From JBBQSF01 sp038214085 (GTDB lineage: Bacteria > Bacteroidota > Bacteroidia > Bacteroidales > CG2-30-32-10): a DNA stretch of 9,899 nucleotides. Of this stretch, positions 8,265 through 9,899 are shown piece after piece. Every line of letters starts with the position of its first letter. Position 1 is the first letter of the stretch. Under the pieces are notes generated by a model. It was not told where the DNA came from and did no database searches. It was given only the letters and a program-made list of their open reading frames with translations. The position numbers were made by a program, and so were the translations under genes. The DNA lies in contig JBBQSF010000117.1 in the NCBI GenBank assembly GCA_038214085.1, forward strand, positions 1-9,899, written 5' to 3'.

Positions 8265-8289
8265 AAAAATAATTTAAAATTTTATTTTT
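8265..8289. repeat. AT-only inverted repeat at the Rrf2 promoter (possible operator)
   Basis: AAAAATAA (8265-8272) and TTATTTTT (8282-8289) are perfect inverted arms 9 nt apart, overlapping the -33 region of the Rrf2 promoter. Rrf2 regulators are dimers and often repress their own genes from such sites, so this could be an operator. The arms are A/T only in a very AT-rich gap, so chance is a serious alternative. Confidence 0.3.
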
Positions 8290-8317
8290 CTGGAAAAGAA
8301 AAATATTTATACATTTG
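8287..8317 (+). promoter_or_regulatory. Bacteroidota promoter for the Rrf2-ferredoxin operon
   Basis: TACATTTG (8310-8317) is an exact TAnnTTTG -7 box. Nineteen bases upstream is TTTC (8287-8290), one base off the -33 TTTG. The box lies 33 nt before ATG 8351, leaving a leader of about 25-30 nt. It overlaps a TTG (8315) that opens the longer reading frame, which argues against that upstream start. Confidence 0.72.
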
Positions 8318-8350
8318 CGTATTCAAATACCATTAATATTATTTCCAATC

Positions 8351-8758
8351 ATGAGTAAAATGATAAATGTATCTGAAGCAACATCAATAGCAATTCATTC
8401 GCTTGCAGTTATAGCTAAGTTTCCAGAAAAGAAACTAAATGCGACAGAAATTGCCGATACTACAGGTTTTTCGAAAAATCATTTATCTAAAATTATGCAA
8501 CGACTGGTCAAGCATGGCTATTTAAAATCTAATAGAGGGCCACAGGGCGGATTTGTTCTCAGGAAAGAAGCTCAAGAAATAAAACTGCTGGAAATATATA
8601 ATATTATTGAAGGTGAATTTGAAACAGAACATTGTTTTATGCATACCAACTCCTGCCCTCTTGAAAAATGCATGTTCTCTGATATTTCCGTGAAAATGAG
8701 TAAAGAATTAAAAAATTATTTTGAAAACAATACGATTGCAGATATTATCAAAAAATAA
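8351..8758 (+). CDS. Rrf2-family transcriptional regulator with three-cysteine motif
   Basis: DNA-binding repressor/activator family that includes IscR, NsrR and CymR. From ATG 8351 it is 135 residues, typical for Rrf2. The winged helix-turn-helix covers ~1-75: LNATEIADTTGFSKNHLSKIMQ holds the HTH (recognition helix ~41-53), and NRGPQGGFVL (61-70) is the wing with the family's GGF. Three cysteines follow, C95, C102 and C107 (C-x6-C-x4-C), in the region where IscR and NsrR bind an Fe-S cluster, so redox, iron or nitric oxide sensing is plausible but not proven. The frame is open from TTG 8315 (12 more residues), but that codon lies inside the -7 box, and MSKMINVSEATSIAIHSL looks like a normal Rrf2 N-terminus; ATG 8360 is a second possibility. 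The ferredoxin-like gene starts 5 nt after the stop, so the two form an operon that the regulator may control itself. Confidence 0.92.
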   Translation: MSKMINVSEATSIAIHSLAVIAKFPEKKLNATEIADTTGFSKNHLSKIMQRLVKHGYLKSNRGPQGGFVLRKEAQEIKLLEIYNIIEGEFETEHCFMHTNSCPLEKCMFSDISVKMSKELKNYFENNTIADIIKK

Positions 8759-8763
8759 AATAT

Positions 8764-9621
8764 ATGAAAAGGACAATTATTAAAATTGATGAAGATAAAT
8801 GTAATGGTTGTGGACAATGCGTTACCGGCTGCCACGAAGGTGCTTTACAGTTAATTGAAGGAAAAGCAAGAATGATCAGCGAATTGTTTTGCGATGGTTT
8901 AGGCGCTTGCATAGGCGATTGCCCCGAAGGCGCTATTGAACTTGAAGAACGTGAAGCTGAACCATACGACGAAATAGCAGTTATGGATCGAATTTCTGCA
9001 AAAGGAGCTGTTACAGTTCTTGCACATCTAAAACATTTAAAAGACCATAATGAAACAGCTTTTCTTGCACAAGGAATTCAATATATTAAAGAGAATAACT
9101 TAAGTATAGATATTTCAGAATTAGAAACAAAAAAAACAAACAATATGGAATCACAACACCAGCACCATCAAGGATGCCCAGGCTCAAAATCGATGGATTT
9201 TCGCGAGCAAACCAATGAAACCCAAACCGGAGATATTTCATCTCAATTACGCCAATGGCCAGTGCAATTGCATTTGCTTAGCCCCATGGCCAATTATTTT
9301 CAAAAAGCAGATGTATTGCTTGCAGCCGATTGCGTGGCTTTTGCAATGGGAAATTTTCACAATGATTTTCTCAAAGACAAAGCACTTGCTATTGCTTGTC
9401 CTAAGCTTGATTCTAATAAAGAAGTGTATGTTGAAAAACTTACGGCTATGATTGATATGGCTAAAATCAACACTTTAACTGTAATGATGATGGAAGTTCC
9501 ATGTTGCGGTGGCCTTATTCAAATGGCGAAACAAGCTTCGGAAAACGCCAGTCGTAAAATTCCAATTAAAACTATAATTGTAAGCCTTCAAGGCGAAGTT
9601 ATTTCAGAAGAATGGGTTTAG
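8764..9621 (+). CDS. Dicluster ferredoxin-like 4Fe-4S protein with cysteine-containing C-terminal domain
   Basis: 285-residue cytoplasmic protein, presumably an electron carrier or Fe-S sensor/assembly partner. Residues 1-60 form a bacterial ferredoxin fold: C13-x2-C16-x2-C19-x3-C23, then C43-x5-C49-x3-C53-P. The second motif (CDGLGAC) has leucine at 46 where a fourth cluster ligand is usual, so the second site may be 3Fe-4S or use another ligand. Residues ~65-115 are helical. A linker (~125-160) carries a His patch and QGCPGS (C138). The C-terminal domain (~160-285) contains WPVQLHLLSP, AADCVAFA (C190), IACPKLD (C212) and EVPCCGGL (C247, C248), which could hold another metal site. I recall this architecture in anaerobes, often near hcp (hybrid cluster protein) or Rrf2 genes; its exact activity is not established to my knowledge. 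The ATG is 5 nt after the regulator's stop. No clear terminator follows; a tandem repeat array does. Confidence 0.9.
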   Translation: MKRTIIKIDEDKCNGCGQCVTGCHEGALQLIEGKARMISELFCDGLGACIGDCPEGAIELEEREAEPYDEIAVMDRISAKGAVTVLAHLKHLKDHNETAFLAQGIQYIKENNLSIDISELETKKTNNMESQHQHHQGCPGSKSMDFREQTNETQTGDISSQLRQWPVQLHLLSPMANYFQKADVLLAADCVAFAMGNFHNDFLKDKALAIACPKLDSNKEVYVEKLTAMIDMAKINTLTVMMMEVPCCGGLIQMAKQASENASRKIPIKTIIVSLQGEVISEEWV

Positions 9622-9670
9622 CAAATCATCTAAATTATTATTTCGATAACTATACATATTTATTCTCAAC
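9622..9670. other. Short spacer between the ferredoxin-like gene and the repeat array
   Basis: Forty-nine AT-rich bases after the stop codon. I see no GC-rich hairpin with a T run, no promoter consensus and no reading frame. The last G on the plus strand is at 9645; the rest of the spacer shares the G-free character of the array. Confidence 0.6.
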
Positions 9671-9899
9671 ATCAACCATTCACTAATCATCAATCAATAA
9701 TAACCAATAACCAATCACCAATAACTAATCACCAATAACTAATAACTAATCACCAATAACTAATAACTAATCACCAATAACTAATCACCAATAACTAATC
9801 ACCAATAACTAATCACCAATAACTAATCACCAATAACTAATCACCAATAACTAATCACCAATAACTAATCACCAATAACTAATCACCAATAACTAATCA
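9671..9899. repeat. Heptamer tandem repeat array (14-bp dimers), running off the window end
   Basis: From 9699 to 9899 every base fits a 7-bp register using only three units: AATAACC, AATAACT and AATCACC, about 28.7 copies. The order is two AATAACC, then AATCACC, AATAACT, AATCACC, two 21-bp blocks (AATAACT, AATAACT, AATCACC), then from 9776 a strict 14-bp dimer AATAACT-AATCACC for 8.9 copies to the end. Between 9671 and 9698 the same register continues as degenerate units (ATCAACC, ATTCACT, AATCATC, AATCAAT). The plus strand has no G, and stop codons occur in every frame, so it is noncoding. Function unknown; its right boundary is not visible. Confidence 0.95.

Noticed and set aside
8121..8350. 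Small gene or riboswitch in the divergent gap
   Set aside because: The region is nearly all A/T, with no conserved RNA structure or coding pattern that I can see. Two promoters and their short leaders account for it.
9671..9899. CRISPR array
   Set aside because: There are no unique spacers; the whole stretch is direct repetition of a 7-bp unit, and no cas genes are present.
9699..9899. Telomere-like repeat or chromosome end
   Set aside because: The heptamer superficially recalls telomeric repeats, but Bacteroidota chromosomes are generally circular and nothing else supports a linear end. The end of the window inside the array may only be an assembly or window limit.

Overview
The window looks like chromosomal DNA of a member of the Bacteroidota (Bacteroidetes), probably near the Bacteroidales; the exact lineage is inference. 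It is AT-rich and has no obvious Shine-Dalgarno sequences. Two promoters fit the phylum-specific TAnnTTTG -7 box well. The gene content also fits: a type B L31, an alternative GlmU-like protein next to it, and an Rrf2 regulator paired with a dicluster ferredoxin.

Six genes occupy about 1-8120 and all read leftward (minus strand). In transcription order they are rpmE2 (zinc-independent ribosomal protein L31), a GlmU-like nucleotidyltransferase/acyltransferase, lon (ATP-dependent protease), an oligopeptide-binding lipoprotein starting 7 nt after lon, dapA (lysine/diaminopimelate synthesis), and a secreted M14 zinc carboxypeptidase that runs off the left edge. A terminator hairpin separates rpmE2 from the GlmU-like gene. 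A perfect 8-bp inverted repeat lies just upstream of lon, and a -7-like element precedes dapA. The cluster is mostly housekeeping with a theme of envelope precursors and protein/peptide turnover, but a single regulon is not shown.

An AT-rich divergent intergenic region (8121-8350) carries promoters firing both ways. To its right on the plus strand is a compact pair: an Rrf2-family regulator with three cysteines and, 5 nt later, a two-cluster ferredoxin-like protein with a cysteine-containing C-terminal domain. In anaerobes such pairs are often tied to Fe-S, redox or nitrosative stress, sometimes next to hcp; the right-hand neighbour is outside the window.

The last ~200 bases are a striking tandem array of a 7-bp unit (AATAACT / AATCACC / AATAACC), mostly arranged as 14-bp dimers, G-free on the plus strand, degenerating toward the gene and still running at the end of the window. 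This is the least explained element here. I see no convincing new multi-gene system, CRISPR, tRNA, rRNA or insertion sequence.
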